Assembly (NCBI GenBank): GCA_030043815.1
Contig: JASHWX010000213.1
Span: 1 to 5,268, forward strand
Direction: 5' to 3'
Source: Candidatus Rhabdochlamydia sp.
GTDB lineage: Bacteria > Chlamydiota > Chlamydiia > Chlamydiales > Rhabdochlamydiaceae
DNA length: 5,268 bases
The notes beneath the pieces were generated by a model. That model was not told the origin of the DNA, did not search any database, and was given only the letters and a program-made list of their open reading frames with translations. How positions within the stretch are numbered: the first letter of the stretch is position 1; each line of letters opens with the position of its first letter. Shown piece after piece: positions 5,090 through 5,268 of the stretch. Position numbers and translations under genes: made by a program.

Positions 5090-5268
5090 ATGAAGATGCT
5101 ATTTTTACTGCTAAGTCTTGCGACATTGCTTTTATACCCAAACAACTTGAAAAATTGGGAATTTGGCAAGGCTGCGGACACTTATAAAATGTCCGATGGA
5201 CATTTTATAAGGGAAGCAGGTGAGCGAAGCGAACCGGCCCGAAGGGTCGCCCTGAATTTGAGCCAGGC
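5090..5268 (+). CDS. Unrecognised secreted or membrane-anchored protein, 5' fragment (runs off the right edge)
   Basis: The ATG at 5090 is preceded by GAGG (5080-5083) at six bases, a good ribosome binding site, so translation is plausible. Fifty-nine codons lie in the window. Residues 1-16 (MKMLFLLLSLATLLLY) are a short positive end plus a hydrophobic core, like a signal peptide or signal anchor; there is no lipobox Cys and no obvious cleavage site. After about residue 30 the frame passes through a perfect inverted repeat (residues 31-41, TYKMSDGHFIR) and then a GC-rich stretch giving GERSEPARRVALNLSQ, which looks like translated repeat DNA more than protein. The gene may therefore be interrupted or extended by an inserted element. 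The function is unknown. It is transcribed divergently from recA. Confidence 0.45.
   Translation, partial: MKMLFLLLSLATLLLYPNNLKNWEFGKAADTYKMSDGHFIREAGERSEPARRVALNLSQ
5181..5211. repeat. Perfect 14-bp inverted repeat with a 3-base loop
   Basis: CTTATAAAATGTCC (5181-5194), GAT (5195-5197), GGACATTTTATAAG (5198-5211): all 14 pairs match. No T-tract follows on either strand, so it does not look like an intrinsic terminator. It sits inside the open frame of the right-edge gene, at a sharp change from AT-rich to GC-rich DNA. Confidence 0.85.
5212..5268. repeat. GC-rich, locally self-complementary stretch, possible interspersed repeat (open at the right edge)
   Basis: Base composition jumps compared with 4966-5180. 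Several tiny hairpins follow each other: GC-GAA-GC (5224-5230), CCC-GAA-GGG (5238-5246) and AGGG-TCG-CCCT (5243-5253). Such chained mini-hairpins next to a perfect inverted repeat suggest a structured repeat element, not normal coding sequence. Only one copy is visible, so repeat status is inferred. Confidence 0.35.

Noticed and set aside
4966..5181. The recA frame stays open 72 codons upstream to a GTG at 5181.
   Set aside because: This stretch is AT-rich intergenic DNA, encodes nothing RecA-like, and the ATG at 4965 has a strong ribosome binding site and the expected N-terminus.
1..5268. CRISPR array, rRNA, transposase or phage genes.
   Set aside because: No regularly spaced repeats, rRNA segments or proteins of these kinds are visible on either strand.

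Overview
The window reads as chromosomal DNA of a member of the Chlamydiota, probably an amoeba-associated (Parachlamydiales-like) lineage. The strongest taxonomic evidence is RecA: its N-terminal region and core closely resemble what I remember of Chlamydia RecA. The acyltransferase plus prenyl-diphosphate synthase pair also matches a neighbouring pair I recall from Chlamydia genomes. This placement rests on recalled sequences, not on a search.

Layout, left to right. (1) Positions 1-48, minus strand: the first 16 codons of a gene that looks like uracil-DNA glycosylase, running off the left edge. (2) Positions 144-398, plus strand: an 84-residue hypothetical protein with a good promoter, followed after 5 bases by tRNA-Pro(GGG) at 404-478. 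(3) Positions 528-1351: an AT-rich two-gene toxin-antitoxin cassette. It holds a DUF4258-type toxin and an MqsA/HigA-like helix-turn-helix antitoxin that overlap by ATGA. A perfect 15-bp palindrome lies over the predicted -10 box. (4) Positions 1352-1607: a non-coding stretch with several short palindromes. (5) Positions 1608-3224: a stand-alone GlmU-type left-handed beta-helix acyltransferase followed 3 bases later by an isoprenyl diphosphate synthase. (6) Positions 3226-3310: a large two-way terminator between convergent genes. (7) Positions 4965-3311, minus strand: recA and a LysE/RhtB-type exporter, joined by a one-base TAATG overlap. (8) Positions 5090-5268, plus strand: the start of an unrecognised secreted or membrane-anchored protein, divergent from recA, whose frame runs through a perfect 14-bp inverted repeat and then a GC-rich, repeat-like stretch to the right edge.

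How the parts work together. Most genes are core functions: DNA repair (ung, recA), tRNA supply, isoprenoid synthesis, and amino-sugar or envelope acylation. The accessory part is the toxin-antitoxin cassette directly behind a tRNA gene. The two most interesting signals are that cassette, with a self-contained operator-promoter and an antitoxin lacking the zinc ribbon of classical MqsA, and the palindromic, GC-rich element lying in frame in the last partial gene. No CRISPR array, transposase, integrase or rRNA is visible.
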